Shown here: one piece after another, positions 22,276-35,200 of the stretch | How the letters are laid out: the number at the start of each line of letters is the position of its first letter | How positions within the stretch are numbered: position 1 is the stretch's first letter | NCBI RefSeq assembly: GCF_026151205.1 | Contig: NC_087080.1 | Coordinates: 4,629,096 to 4,693,095 of the forward strand | Source: Bolinopsis microptera | Taxonomy: Eukaryota; Ctenophora; Tentaculata; Lobata; Bolinopsidae | Direction of reading: 5' to 3' | Length of the DNA: 64,000 bases | Notes under the pieces: generated by a model | Told to the model about the DNA's origin: nothing | The model's database searches: none | What the model saw: the letters and a program-made list of their open reading frames with translations, nothing else | Program-made: the position numbers and the translations under genes

Positions 22276-23422
22276 CAAACTTACAACACAAAGACAACAA
22301 CAATAAAGCTATTTATAAACTGTATTAAGTTACAATTATTACTATTAGGTGTTACCACTATTTTAATATAAACGCATACTAAAGAGATATGACTAAAGAG
22401 ATACTACTGAAGAGATACTACTGAAGAGATATTATTAAAGAGATATTACTGAAGAGATATAACTAAAGAGATATAACTAAAGAGATATAACTAAAGAAAT
22501 ATTACTAAAGAGATATGCCCACTATAATGCATGTCTATAATCTATATCCACATTCCTTGGTATATGAACTTTATGAAGCCAGAAAATGTCCCTATCCCAC
22601 AAGGTATTTTCAATGTGATGTATAAAGGTAGTAGCCTAGTAAGCTAGTAGTATAGTAAGGTAGTAGTAGATTTAAACCCGCGATGGGGTGGTCCGCGGTA
22701 GAGGTCCAAGTATTTGGTGGCACGTACTGTACAGAGAATTGTGAGGTAGAGGTCCAAGTATTTGGTGGCACGTACAGAGAATTGTGAGGATAAGCCGAAG
22801 TGTGACAGTAATGGTAACTATGGTAACTATGCCTTCAACCTTGTAAGTAAACTGCAATAGTATGTGCATTTATAATATTGAAAAGAGTTCTAGTTGATAC
22901 TTGATTGTTGTTTAATTGAATAAGCCCAAGATTAATGCAAAATAAATACAAAATAAATGAAATAATTTTAATTTCTGATCTCTCTTGGTTTTTTTTTCAA
23001 AATAGTTGCAGGCTTGTTCTTTACTTGGTGCAACAAAGGATGGACATGGAGTCCGATAACAAAACACGTTCTAGTAACTGACTCTCCAATGATATTGCAA
23101 TGATATTGCAATGCATCTTCTCTAAGATTAAGATATAAGATCCTGAAGCACTATAATTATAAATACAGTACCTACAGGAATACGAGGAGTACAATCAATA
23201 CGAGGGGTGCAAGCCGCGAGAAATACACTCTGCAACTATACAACTAATAAACTATACAACTAATAAACTATACAACTAATAAACTATACAACTCTACAAC
23301 TCTACAACCTTTACATGAAGAAAGGTCCTTTAATTAAGTAAATTTCAAAGAGGGTGCCAACGGATTATATTTCGAGAAACCAACATTGTTATGTTTATCA
23401 CTTAGAACAAGAGATAGACGAC

Positions 23423-23540
23423 GTAACCATGGTAACAAGAAAAACATTACGTAACCATGGTAACACAAAATGCACTACGTAACCATGGTAACAAAAAATA
23501 CACTACGTAACCTGCATGGTAACAAGAAAAACACTACGTA
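23423..23540. repeat. Four spaced GTAACCATGGTAAC palindromes
   Basis: Units of about 33 bp contain GTAACCATGGTAAC followed by A-rich spacers and CACTACGTAACC; the fourth copy is interrupted. This is the same palindrome that makes up the 4521-5425 array. Confidence 0.85.
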
Positions 23541-23586
23541 ATTTAAGGCGTTAAGCGCAAATAGAAGTGACAAAGATCACCACCAC

Positions 23587-23627
23587 TAATCCTGCCTCCG
23601 GCTGGATTCCAGCCGGAGGCAGGATTA
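23587..23627. repeat. GC-rich perfect hairpin, 19-bp arms and 3-nt loop
   Basis: Bases 23587-23605 and 23609-23627 are exact reverse complements around ATT. The arm contains CCTGCCTCCGGCTGG. It is strikingly GC-rich against its surroundings. Function unknown. Confidence 0.9.
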
Positions 23628-24662
23628 CTCTTAGAGCCTGACGGTGAATAGACTCCCAAAATGGGGTGGTACAAGACCTGAACAGCTCTTGTTCCCATTG
23701 AAGTGTGCGCCACTAATTCTGTAGGAGTAAACTAGGTCTCGTATATAAACAAGTCTGTAGTGTTGTTGTACTTATATATTGTAGTACTTATATAATATGC
23801 TTACATTTCGCAGTGAATGTGGTAGCGAACCATTCTTTTGACAAATCTAAGGAACGCCGCTTGAATGGGGCAGCACTAGTTTCACATTATTTCTTTAACG
23901 AGGCAGAACCTAAGCACGAGGTCGATCAATCACTTAATTTAATAATTACCTTTACATTTACCTTTGTAAATAATATTTACCTTTGTTTATAATATACATC
24001 ATAAAATGACAAATGTAAAACTGCTCATCGACATCTGAACAATTCCAGCAGTTTGTTTCGCTGTGTGAGTCCTTATTCTACAATCATCATAACTTGATTA
24101 TGATATCAACAGTAAACTAACAATATACCTTTACTCAACCTCTCAGGCGATGGTACGAGAACCTGAACAACGGTAGGACATTGCGTTGAAGGGCCCGTAA
24201 ATAGGATTAAACACCCATCGTAATTCTAGGAATTTTGTTTCACGAAATTACTCAGCAATACTTTGGAGCCTAGAGAAACCATATAGGTAATCAGCCAGTA
24301 TGCTTACTTCGAGAGAAATTATATGAATATCGTTGCCAAGGAACTGAAACCGGGGGGTTCCGTTCAGGCCCTTCACACTTTGTTTCTGTCTGGTTCTAAT
24401 ATGCCGTTACAATAATGATTTTAATATATAAGTATATAGTTGCTAAGGTGACACATGGTCCGTGATTTGAAGTTTAGAAGTCCAGACAATTAAATTTAAT
24501 CAGAAAACTAAACTGTAGACATGTTTTCTTATAAGTAGGGACGCAGGACGCTAAGTATAAAGGACGGTAAGTAAAAGTAAAATAGACGCTAATATAGTTA
24601 GTCATGTTTTCTTTGCTAAGTTTGCATTAAAATCTCTAAAATTACTCAACAAAATGTTACAG

Positions 24663-24839
24663 CATAAAGTTCCCGCTTCATGGGAGTCCCAGGAAAGTTG
24701 CTGAAACTCAGAAAAACGAACTCGAAAAAATCGGAGTTAAAAAGATTAAAGAAGAAGACGGGATACAATACCGAACACGAATTATCCCTCTAACTAACCT
24801 GCTGGCTGAACAAAAGACTGAATACCATCTCTGTTGTAG
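24663..24839 (+). CDS. Orphan internal exon of an unidentified gene
   Basis: An acceptor (ATGTTACAG) and donor (AG|GTGAAG) bracket 177 nt with one open frame (phase 2 in, phase 2 out). It encodes 58 charged residues including RKVAETQKNELEKIG and IIPLTNLLAEQ, ending HLCC. Base composition and residue use look coding compared with the neighbourhood. No family was recognised and no companion exons could be joined on either side, so it may be a relic or part of a gene with long introns. Confidence 0.4.
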
Positions 24840-26189
24840 GTGAAGCTCGTTAACACCCCCATATCACATTATAATCAGTGTCACGTTACACTGTGATCGT
24901 GTTAAACAATTACCAAGCCCGGGTCGTTACTCAGTATTAACGATTTCCCGACAACCTCCAGACTTTGATAAACCCATTTTACCCTCCACAAATCACCGGG
25001 AATCACTCGGAAAGTCGTCGAACCTCTTTTTAACGGTGTTTTGAGGCACGGATCTAATTTAACGCGGAATAATTCAGTTGACTAAATTATCAAATATTGG
25101 ACAGATAAAATTATAGGTGCGAACAGAATTTAAGTATTATATGTTAAAGATGCATATACAAGCATATTGATATAGTCCCCCAGTAATAAGGGTTTCTACT
25201 AATATAAGATTTGTGCGACAAAATCTAGAGAACCACAGTGTGATTACAAATATATTATTTAAAGGGATTCTACAAGCTTAAAAGACCAACGAAATGAAGT
25301 GTTGCTATCTGTGCAACTGGGGGACTATATTGCCGATAAAAGTACCGTGACACTGCCAGACATTATGCATCGTAGAGAAACCAAATAAGTTTCATTATGA
25401 CATTATACGTTATAGAACGTATTTTGTTAGATAAATCCTTATCTAAATCATACATTAAAATGTAACACTGTTTGTTAGACTAAGATCAGTGAGATAAAAA
25501 TGGGCTCCACAGAACCTTATAATGCTATGCGGGGGAAGGGGCGCCATCAGAGAGGGGCGCTTTGTAGGTATTTTTTACGAAAAATTTGATTGAGCAGAAA
25601 AATGTTTTATATCCCGGCCAGCTTTACGTTTGTTCGACGCGAATAAAAAATATTTGGGGATACTTAAAGCTCTAGGATGCGCCAAAAAGACATGTCCTAT
25701 TTTTTAGGTATAAGAAAATATTTGTTCATGGGTCACCAAAGATTTCAGGGGGGGGGGGGGGGTGTCGGCGGGCGCCACTGGTTTAGAACATTGATTTAGC
25801 CTACTATACATTCTTACGTTAACTTTAAATATATTTTTAAAGGAGTGTTTGTACTAGCCGATATGTTATTTTTAAAAGATAAAAATTAAGCTGCAACCCA
25901 TGTTTAATGTTATTTGTATAACATTTGTTACGGACGCAAAGACGACTTTTTTACTAAGCCGTGGAAGAGGCGTGAAAAAGGCGTGGAAGAGGCGTGGAAG
26001 AGGTGTGGAAGGTGTGTGGAAGATGCGTGGAAGAGGCGCGGAAGATGCGTGGAAGGGTCTTTTCACATCTATTTAGATGTCAGGCAACCGCATCAGCAAG
26101 AAAAAAGGAAATTAATTAACTTAGTTAACAAAAAAATGGTAAAACTGAAAGTGAAACTGATGGGGAAAACTTTCTGAAGCAATTTTTTT

Positions 26190-26665
26190 CCAGGCGCCCA
26201 TACGCCCGAACTTTAAAAGTCATAACTCGCTTTTGGTAGGTCTGTGAGATATCAGTCTAGGGAGTGAAACATTTTGATGCCCTCAAACATTTGTTTATTC
26301 AACTGGAAAGTTGATTTTTTTGCACCTCAAAGCCAAATAACATATTTAGGCACATTTTTCCGTTTTTCATGTTTACAGATTTTTCTCAAATTTCGATAGG
26401 AATGTGCTAGACACTTTTGGAAGGGTGAAAAATAACCGCAACTAGCACATTTATCTATGAGTTATCAACAACAAAACACCATAAAATGCTTCCTTTTAAA
26501 GTTATGGTAAAAAACGTAATTTTTGTATCTGCAAAGCCAAAAAAATCACTGGCCGACACAATCCCCTGTTTTGGTGTATTATACCCCATTAAGGCTTCCA
26601 GATAGGTGCAAAATTGTCGCAACTGGCACATCTATTTATGAGGTATGAAGCGGGGGGAGGGGGGT
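26190..26665. repeat. Diverged copy of the module found in the 43.4-46.8 kb foldback arms
   Basis: Short blocks such as CACATTTATCTATGAGTTAT, CATAAAATGCTTC and AAAACG occur in the same order as in the arms of the large foldback element (for example 43588-43655). The similarity is patchy and no inverted ends are seen, so this is probably an old relative. Confidence 0.4.
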
Positions 26666-27370
26666 CTGACAAGTTACAAATCCGGCTAATTACATAATAT
26701 GTGAACGGTCCCGTTAGAGGACAGGTAGGAAAGAAGATAAGCAATTTCAGTCGTTCAGCATTTTTGAGGTACCTGCAGTGCTTAAGTAAGACTCACCTTT
26801 AGGAGTTTATACGTTTATAAGATAAGATATACGTTTATAAGGTAAGATATAACATGTTTATAAACGTGTATATTAATATACATGCGTTACGATAAAACAT
26901 GCGTTTACGGTTACATGATTATATATTTGAGAAATGGGAATTGAGGGCATACATGGTTCGTAAGACGGCATTTAATTATTCAGAAAAGATCCATGAGAGA
27001 AATGTTTTTATAAACTCAGAGATCATTTACCTACATACCTGGTGTCATTGTTCTCTAACAACGTATTACGATGGTCTAGCCTCCATGCTTGAACAATGAG
27101 TTTTGTTGTGGAATTATCAGCCGCGTAACGTACAAAATTCATGGCCATTTTCCACCGTGATCAGGCAACTTTCAGACACCTTTATCGAGGTGAAATGATC
27201 TGCCAATAGCAGTGCATACTTGCATAACAGGGAGAAAATGTTATTCCAACTTACTTACGAACATTGAATTGCTACTTATTGTATGAAGTTAAAGTTTTGT
27301 AAATTTGAACAAGGTCAAATGGCAAAATAGAAAAAATGTGTAAAATATTTTACTACTAACTACTAATTAA

Positions 27371-27829
27371 CGAAATGAAACGAAATGAAACGAAATGAAA
27401 CGAAATGAAACGAAATGAAACGAAATGAAACGAAATGAAACGAAATGAAACGAAATGAAACGAAATGAAACGAAATGAAACGAAATGAAACGAAATGAAA
27501 CGAAATGAAACGAAATGAAACGAAATGAAACGAAATGAAACGAAATGAAACGAAATGAAACGAAATGAAACGAAATGAAACGAAATGAAACGAAATGAAA
27601 CGAAATGAAACGAAATGAAACGAAATGAAACGAAATGAAACGAAATGAAACGAAATGAAACGAAATGAAACGAAATGAAACGAAATGAAACGAAATGAAA
27701 CGAACGAAATGAAACGAAATGAAACGAAATGAAACGAAATGAAACGAAATGAAACAAAATGAAACAAAATGAAACAAAATGAAACGAAATGAAACGAAAT
27801 GAAACGAAATGAAACGAAATGAAACGAAA
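27371..27829. repeat. 10-bp satellite (GAAACGAAAT)n
   Basis: About 46 nearly identical copies with one short phase slip at 27703-27706 and a few G-to-A changes. The A-tracts recur every 5 bp. The Phe/His/Ser/Arg frames on the minus strand are artefacts. Confidence 0.97.
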
Positions 27830-30174
27830 TATATTTACTATAACCCCGCTACTATGCGACAAAGTTATGGTATAAGATATCTTTGTGTGCAGTAAGTACA
27901 CTTTTATATTGCGGGTCCCTTTGTCACGCCACTAACCAAAGGAGCAGATCATGACTCAGAAACGTGTTGTCAAACGTGTTCCAGTCGCAACGTCGTTGTA
28001 TTTGTCAGAAAAGAGCGATTGTGAACTTATCACACAGTTGGCGCGAAGTTTTTCAAAACATTAGACAGAAACTGATCGTTGAAGTATGCAGAATTGGCAT
28101 GAATTAGGAAGTCTTAGTACAAACAGTACCAACCGGCCAGTCAAAGTGAAAGTACCAAGGTCAATCGTTGTTATTGATCAGCTAGTTGCTAACGCCAAGA
28201 ATCTGCGGAAAACAGAAAACTTTTAAAAATTAACATCGATATTATTTGATTTGATGTATTCCTCGAATAAGTGATTATTGTATGTCATACCATGACCAGA
28301 AAGAATTATAGAATTATTTCAATAGGGCAATCAACGACTGAGAAATAAGCCCCAAAGAATGTGCACTCACTTCCCCAATATCAATCAAATAATTTACAAA
28401 ATATGGTGCCCAGCGGTTCTTCATACAGTTTTTAAGTTTTTAAAACTTAAGTTATCCTTAATGGGAATCACTCAGCACTCACTTTACTTAAATATAATAG
28501 CGGTAAGTAAATTTTTACTTTTATAATATTATGTTGGAGTTATAATTTGGTTACATTAAGTTTACATTTACAATGCGTTACAAAAATACCTAAACATATT
28601 TTTGGCACACTGTACCAAAATTTTTGAACTCTCAAAATTTCATGATTACTGAGCACATATCAAATTTTGATTTTTGAAACAGTCAGCCATGATAGAAGTA
28701 TCGAAGTTAAAAAGCTCACAAACGGATACAAAGAGTAGCTTTACGGCAGTGTTAGGGATCATTAGAAGCAAACCCTCTAGCTTTACAGTCCGAACTAATT
28801 GGACAAGTTGAAAGTTCAGATTTTGCATTAGAATGTTTTTACAACTTTTTGATTTTATGGGACAAGGATAAGTGAAGTCTATAATCATAGAATATGCAAT
28901 TGTCAGAAGAAATGGTGTATTATAATTATAAAGGCACCTTATCGAACTTTGTTTGAATAGACATTAATTAGACGCTGGAGGCCGTTATAGCGTTCATTTC
29001 AATGGCCATTCAAATAAAGTCCGACAAGGTAGTAGTTAAATTAAATAAATTGAACGAATGCCTTAGAGTGTTCATTTTAATGTCCGTTCAAAATTATGTC
29101 CGTTCACGTAATGTCCGTTCAAATAACGTCCGATAATGTACATATTAATATTTATATATATCACATTTATAAATGCGATTAAAATGATTTGATAACACAA
29201 AGACGGTGTTTAAAAATTCAACGAACGAATTAATCTCTTCCACAGCTTCCTCCTCCTTTCCAACAAGAATACTGAGTAGTATTTAACTATACCCAGTATT
29301 TTATAATTTGTTTAAGCTGTCTGCATCAAAGTCTGTCCAGAAATTTAACTCCTGATTCCGATTAAAGAATTAAAATTGGGGAAGCTAGCCCGTTTTATTC
29401 CTGGACACTCGCCCGCACACATAAACCTATCGCTGGAATGGGGACAATGTTATTTGTAACGTTTTAACTTTGTACTTGTAATGCTTTAAGCTCAATCTTT
29501 GTCATTAAAAGTCACGGAACTCGATTAAGATATCAGCTAAAACCTTTCTTAACATTCCTTTCGTAGTATACATTTAACTTCAGTTCAATATGCTAACGTG
29601 AACTCATGATCTTTGCATTTTTCTGCTGTTATGGACCGGTTCACATACTATACAGCCATATATGTAAGCCAAGTTTAGGCTATTTGAGACCGTCCTGACC
29701 CCCATTCCGTCAATTGGACTTTACACATAGCTATACTCGATTGTTAGAATTACGAAGCTTTTTTCTTAAAACATATGTGACCAGTCTTTGCCTTCCGTGG
29801 TGAACTAATGATCAAAATCGATCAAATAATTTTGCAAATATGCCCGTGAATTTTTAAGAAAAGACAATGAAATTTGTCTACCAATATCTCACAGACTCGA
29901 ATAAAGTATGAATGGTGTCGGGGAATTGACCTACAAGTTTTCGATAACCTATAATAATAATATACACTATAGAGTCCAGAAGAAACCTCGTGTCAGAATC
30001 TTTGAGAAGAAAACGTAATATTTCGTATGAAGGAGACTTGAGGCTATTACAATTCGGTATAACCTGGATTGTTTGTCAACTCATCTGGCAAGTGGTCAAG
30101 CGGAGACTAAGGTGAATCACAGTGTTTCAGTTTAACATAATATATATATTATATATATATTAGCATATAGTATA

Positions 30175-30249
30175 TATACTAATACAATTCTGAATAGAAT
30201 TTGGTGTATAACTTATACACCAAATTCTATTCAGAATTGTATTAGTATA
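30175..30249. repeat. Perfect 37-bp palindrome with 1-nt loop
   Basis: Arms 30175-30211 and 30213-30249 are exact reverse complements, with AATACAATTCTGAATAGAAT in the left arm. It lies in AT-rich non-genic DNA and may be a small hairpin element. Confidence 0.85.
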
Positions 30250-31401
30250 CTATAAGACTATACTAAGACATTCATTGTGACAGCATGATACAATTTTAAA
30301 CACGAAAGACTGTAAATCGTAAAGCAAAATCGCAAAATATTTACGCACAACTTTTTATAAATAAGTCCAAATCTTGTGGACGTAAGGAATATATAACACG
30401 ATTAACATGTTTACGATACATGTTAAACAGACAAAATAGGTAGCTATGGTGGCGAAATTAATTGGAACATAACCTCAAAACAATAAACATGCTGATATTA
30501 CTGATCTGGAGGGTAACATACTTTAAACAAATAAAACTTAACCAATATCAGCTTACTTGTACACGTACTAACGTACTATACTAGCGTAGAGTAGCGAGTA
30601 CTAATATACAGTATACACACTAGTCACTACTACACTAGTCTTTCATCTAAATAAGTATAGTAGTACTACTATAATAGTACACACCTATAATTTCAGTATT
30701 AGTATATTTTATTGCTATTCTTTCTTTGTCGGCAATCGTTTACAGTTTAGACATCAAAAATAGTGGGAGCTAAAATATAATAAAAAGTCAAAAATGTTGA
30801 ACCCTTCCATGCTGTCGGACACAACAAACAACATTTGGTTTATTTCAGAAAATATACGGTAAGTTAAGCAAGAACGATAGGTATAATACAGCTTAAATTA
30901 TATGGCGTACTCTAACGATAATATATTCAAGGTGAATAGTCATTCCCGTCTACTCAGAATTTATATAGACGTCACAATGTTATCGGGATTATCATTTACT
31001 CGGAATTGTAATCTAATGATAATTAACATTTATTCTAATTCATGGTTATGATTAAATCATAATTATCAGTCAATGTTTGTCATTTTATACTATTAGTAAT
31101 TGGAGTTTATACACACTATAGCCAGACCTTAATATTGTTATCGTAACTATCATTTTATTAAAGTTTAGAATGTTAAAGTTTAGAATGATCATTTTTGAAA
31201 ATCTGGATTTCAAATCTTTTCAAGTATTGGAAGTTTATCGCTAGTTTTATTATTACGTAGACTGGATCTGCAAAAGATGATGAAATAAAGAAAGTAATTT
31301 GTACTTGTTTATACTTTTGTAACTCTTCACGGCAAGGTAAAACATCATTTGTGATTTGTGAACAAACCTTGATTTTGTTGGCGTTCCGATTTCATATCAA
31401 G

Positions 31402-31510
31402 ATTTGCGAGATAACAATCAGCTGTCCTGCAGACTACACCAACAAGGGAGGTTACAAGGCAACGTGTCAGGACGGTAAGGTTGTAAAACACCTCTGCAGT
31501 GCCTTAATAA
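31402..31510 (+). CDS. Orphan cysteine-rich (sushi-like) exon
   Basis: The frame from 31402 encodes four cysteines spaced C-x5-C-x13-C-x9-C, including CPADYTNKGGYKATCQDG, and ends at an A|GTAAGT donor at 31511. The CxxxYxxxGxYxxxCxxG pattern resembles a sushi/CCP or related extracellular module. The acceptor is ambiguous (AAG at 31401 or CAG at 31442) and no neighbouring exons were found, so it could be a pseudo-exon. Confidence 0.35.
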
Positions 31511-31749
31511 GTAAGTTACAAGTGTAAATTAGAGGTTGTAATTATATATAACTTTAACACCATTCGGTAGCTCCTAGAGATCTCACCTAAATTCGGGGTA
31601 GTTATTAAATTTGGGGTGATTTGAAGAGCTCTGTAATGGAGAATACTGTAACTTTATCGCCTGTCCTCAACTCAGATATCTACATTTCTGCTTAAGAAAT
31701 ATTTGTGAAGTGTTGTTTTATATTATATAATAACCAGCTGGTTAAAAAG

Positions 31750-32235
31750 TTAAAACCAAAGCAAACAAAAACAATAATAAGTGGATACTCGAAAAATAAC
31801 ATACATGTCATCTCTATTTTCTTTGTAAAACAAAAGTTCTTTAAAAATAAAAATCAAAGTTAACCATCTCTGGAGGCACATTGGCGCCAATCCATGAATA
31901 ACCTTGAAACAGATAAGGCACACTTTGAAAAATGTCCTCTTTTTGACATGGAGAATATGAGCCTTCTTGAAGTATAAACTCAAAAAGTTATTATTTCTGT
32001 CATGGATGTCTTGAATGAACTTTGTCCCTGGATTAAGAGCAAATTGCGGCTTCTTCGATCTTGTCTTTGAAAGATGCATATAAAGGGCATTACAATAGTC
32101 TAGCTTTGACCAGCATCAGCTTAACTTTCTCATCTAGATACTTTCTGATAGTTCTTAGATTATTCATGGTCCAGCAGCATTTCTTTTTAATAATATAACG
32201 CTGTTTACCTGCCTTTCCATGTTGAGAGATTCATT
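31750..32235 (-). mobile_element. Decayed non-LTR retrotransposon (LINE) fragment
   Basis: On the minus strand, broken frames include FKVCLICFKVIHGLAP, which matches the C-terminal reverse-transcriptase region (ICLLTFKALHGLAP-type) of many invertebrate LINEs. Upstream pieces resemble the preceding motif around LVxARLDYCNALL, with a stop within it. Only this C-terminal part remains and it is interrupted, so it is inactive. Confidence 0.7.
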
Positions 32236-35200
32236 TAGCAGCACTCTAATTCACATTGAGTCACATTGAAATAGTCCGAGACCTAGTTGGCAGCAGACCA
32301 AAACATAGGTGTGAAATTCCACGTTTTATTTAAACATTTAAACTAAGAGACCCTCGACTATTAAGAGACCCTTATTATAAATATATTTAACGAAGTGCTC
32401 TTTTCATCAATTATCAAATTATCTTTGTTACTCGTACCTCATGTAACTTGTATAATATGCACTCGAAGCAACTGTTTTTAGTTTCAGTGTGCAGCAGTTA
32501 CTTAAACATTAAAAACAAGTTTTTGTAAGCTCTTATCTGGTGGACACAGTAAAATTATTAAAGAAGCTCACGCAACTTTCAGACCTCATTAACTCAAACC
32601 GTTCTTTCTCTTTAAGTTAAACAATAAAGGAACACTCTATTTCCAAATCGTGACGTCACTTTTCTTTGTTATCCGGATACTCATGGGATCACGTCCTGCA
32701 GGGAATTAACAACACCTTAGGTCCCTAGAATACGCAGTGGCACTACTAGGCGGTGCACGATAAAAATAAACTTGCTCGGATTTTCAAAATTTTTGTACCA
32801 TCGTTTAATTTTCTAGAGACTGTGAGAATTTTCACAGTACCAAATTTATTATACCTTTTTGGGATGATCAGTGAGTTTCTCCTAGGTGCCATATTTGATG
32901 GTGCGCGGCTTTTGGAGCAAAATTAGGTGTAAAAGTCGCGTAATTTGGCGAAATTCGTTGATTTTTGTCGTATTATTCTGTCATATCTTCGGTTCCTGAA
33001 CATGAATCATGCTGAAAATTTGTCAGAACCTTCCAATCATACTTAACTACCGAACCTAATTTAGTTGGGAGAGATTGGCCTTGATTAAAAGGTCTAAAAA
33101 TGACAAAATAGATATAAATTCGTTGATAACTCAAATTCTGACCATCGAAATTGCTCAAACTAAATTAGGTTCAGTAGAACATAAGTGTTTACGTAAGCTG
33201 ACCAAATTTCAACAAAATTGTTATATGGGAAGTATTATAACTTTTGGATTATTTCCAAAATAATGTGCTGGCCGAAATAAGAACTAAAAAACCATTCAAT
33301 GGTCAGCGCGCGCGTCTTATTGTCGATGGCGCACTGCCTAGCACTACTAAACGGTTGAAGTTGTGAGCCCACTGTGCGAAATAGTTTACTAATTGCTCTG
33401 TTCTCTAAATGTTTTCATTCCGTATACTGTTCAACTTTAACAAATACTGGCATTTTGATTGGAGACGCTTATCAACACACTAGTCAGTGTAATAAGCGCC
33501 AAGCGCGAGCACAGAATTTTTTTGTCCGAATATCGTTTGTATGCTTTTTAAAGTGTGCGGGGGATACGGAAGCATCGAAAACCACCGGGTAGCAATTTTC
33601 ACTCGCTTAATTTGACACTGATATTATTTTTTTTGTTTTTGACTGTCAATGTGTAAAAACGTTTTCTTACCATCATCCGATGAGTTTTTTGGTAAAATTT
33701 TGATACCAATATTTATCTCATCAATATGTTATGAGTCCTACACCTTCATATTATGAATTCCTGCATTGGTATGCGAGTTATTTCAAAATGAAAATTCCAG
33801 TGATCCGCGCTACGAAGAGTTCACGTTCAGATTTAAGTGTTAACGCATCAACTTTTTACATACAACTAATAAATTTGGCGCGCGCGCCAGCGCTAATTCG
33901 TCCAAAAAGCATATGGTTCTTATTCTCAGCAAACAACAAAATGGCGAACCTTTTCTTTTTGCAGTACGGCCACGATCCTTTCGGTCAGATTTTCTTGCAA
34001 CATATTCGAAAAGCTCTCTCGTTATTTTCGCAACTCTTATGAGATCCAATACTATTTGCACCATGATTTGGTGAGTGACGAGTGACGACTGCCCTTCAGT
34101 AATTTCTTATTCTGACAGAGCGATATCTTTCGGAACGTTGTGGCATGAGCGCGTTTAATAACGGTTAAATGCCTAAATTATACATGAGCTGGTGCTCGGT
34201 GATTTTCTGAAATGGGCACTCGGTGCAATATAAGTTTATATCCAAATTTAATTCTAATTCTAATATCCAAGTCCGGTATTTCACCAGAATTTTATTATCA
34301 GACTCTAAGGACTTTAAGCTACAGGTTTCATGCTTATTTTTTCAGCTACTAGCTTAATTATCTACTTAAACCATGCTAAACTATAGTGAGGCCGGTGAGT
34401 AAAAGTTCAGAGCCATAAGTTTAGGTCTAACATTGTATCCAGTATGTATATTATACATACTGGATAAAATCTTAGATATACTACATCCGTAAAATAAGCA
34501 ATTATTTATAGCTTGTATGTAAAATAAAAAGAATGCCTTCCTAGCAGTAACAGCAGCACAGAAGTCAAACTGAAGTTTAAGTTACATGTCTAATGGAAGA
34601 GGGAATTTCTCTGCTATTTTTGTGTTTTCAAAAATAAACGGCGCATTTGATTGCATTTGATTGAACTTAATTTCAATTAAAACATATGTACAGTCATTAA
34701 CAGTCATATATGAAGCTCAAATCGAATATGAAGCTATATAATCAGACCCTAAATCGAATCGAATCGAGAGATGCTTTTACAGTTTAAAATTTAAAAGTTG
34801 AAATGTCTATTTTACTAGCAGTCAATATAATATTTGTTTCATACAACAAGACTTGCTGAATAGCAAGGTTGCGGCTGCTTTTTTTAATCATTCCATATAT
34901 TTAAGTTTTATTCAACGGTGAAAAATGTACAGTCTTTAAGTCCTCTTCATTTTACGCCTCAAAACTGGTTTCTTTCTCATAAACAATTTTATCACATCAT
35001 CAGATAAGAAATATTTTAAAAACCATTACTCATAATATTATATACTATGATTCGAATAAATTTATAACAAAAATACAGCAGATTTCCTTCTCAGTTAGAT
35101 ATCAGCAATAAAGTTTTTAAGTTAAAATACGTTCCCTAATCCTTTCACAAGACCTTGCGAGTTATGATATTAAGAATAATTCAGGTTAATGCCGGACTTA

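Larger units (their letters stand above)
22276..24662. other. Gene-poor stretch with several short tandem repeats
   Basis: It holds an AAGAGATAT(TACT) repeat at about 22385-22515, a direct duplication containing GTCCAAGTATTTGGTGGCAC at about 22705-22785, a CTATACAACTAATAAA repeat at about 23225-23300, and X-box-like GTAACCATGGTAAC units at about 23423-23540. At 23015 a good pyrimidine tract plus TTGCAG precedes 32 open codons ending at 23100 that could be a terminal exon, but no partner exon was found. Confidence 0.6.
24840..31401. other. Long AT-rich non-genic stretch with repeats
   Basis: No gene is supported. It contains a poly-G run at 25749-25762, a 12-bp GGAAGAGGCGTG repeat at about 25965-26057, a transposon-like module at about 26190-26660, a 10-bp array at 27371-27829, repeated AATGTCCGTTCAAATAA motifs at about 28990-29130, and a palindrome at 30175-30249. 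Small open frames at 26899-27099 and 28646-28888 lack coding support. Confidence 0.65.

Noticed and set aside
27371-27829. Interferon-response-like (ISRE) array
   Set aside because: GAAA units are separated by one base, whereas the ISRE needs two.
27356-27901. Phe/His/Ser/Arg-rich open frames over 27.4-27.8 kb
   Set aside because: Pure 10-bp satellite; all three minus frames are open with the same composition.
33731-34064. Overlapping open frames on both strands
   Set aside because: Within dispersed repeat sequence and without recognisable domains.
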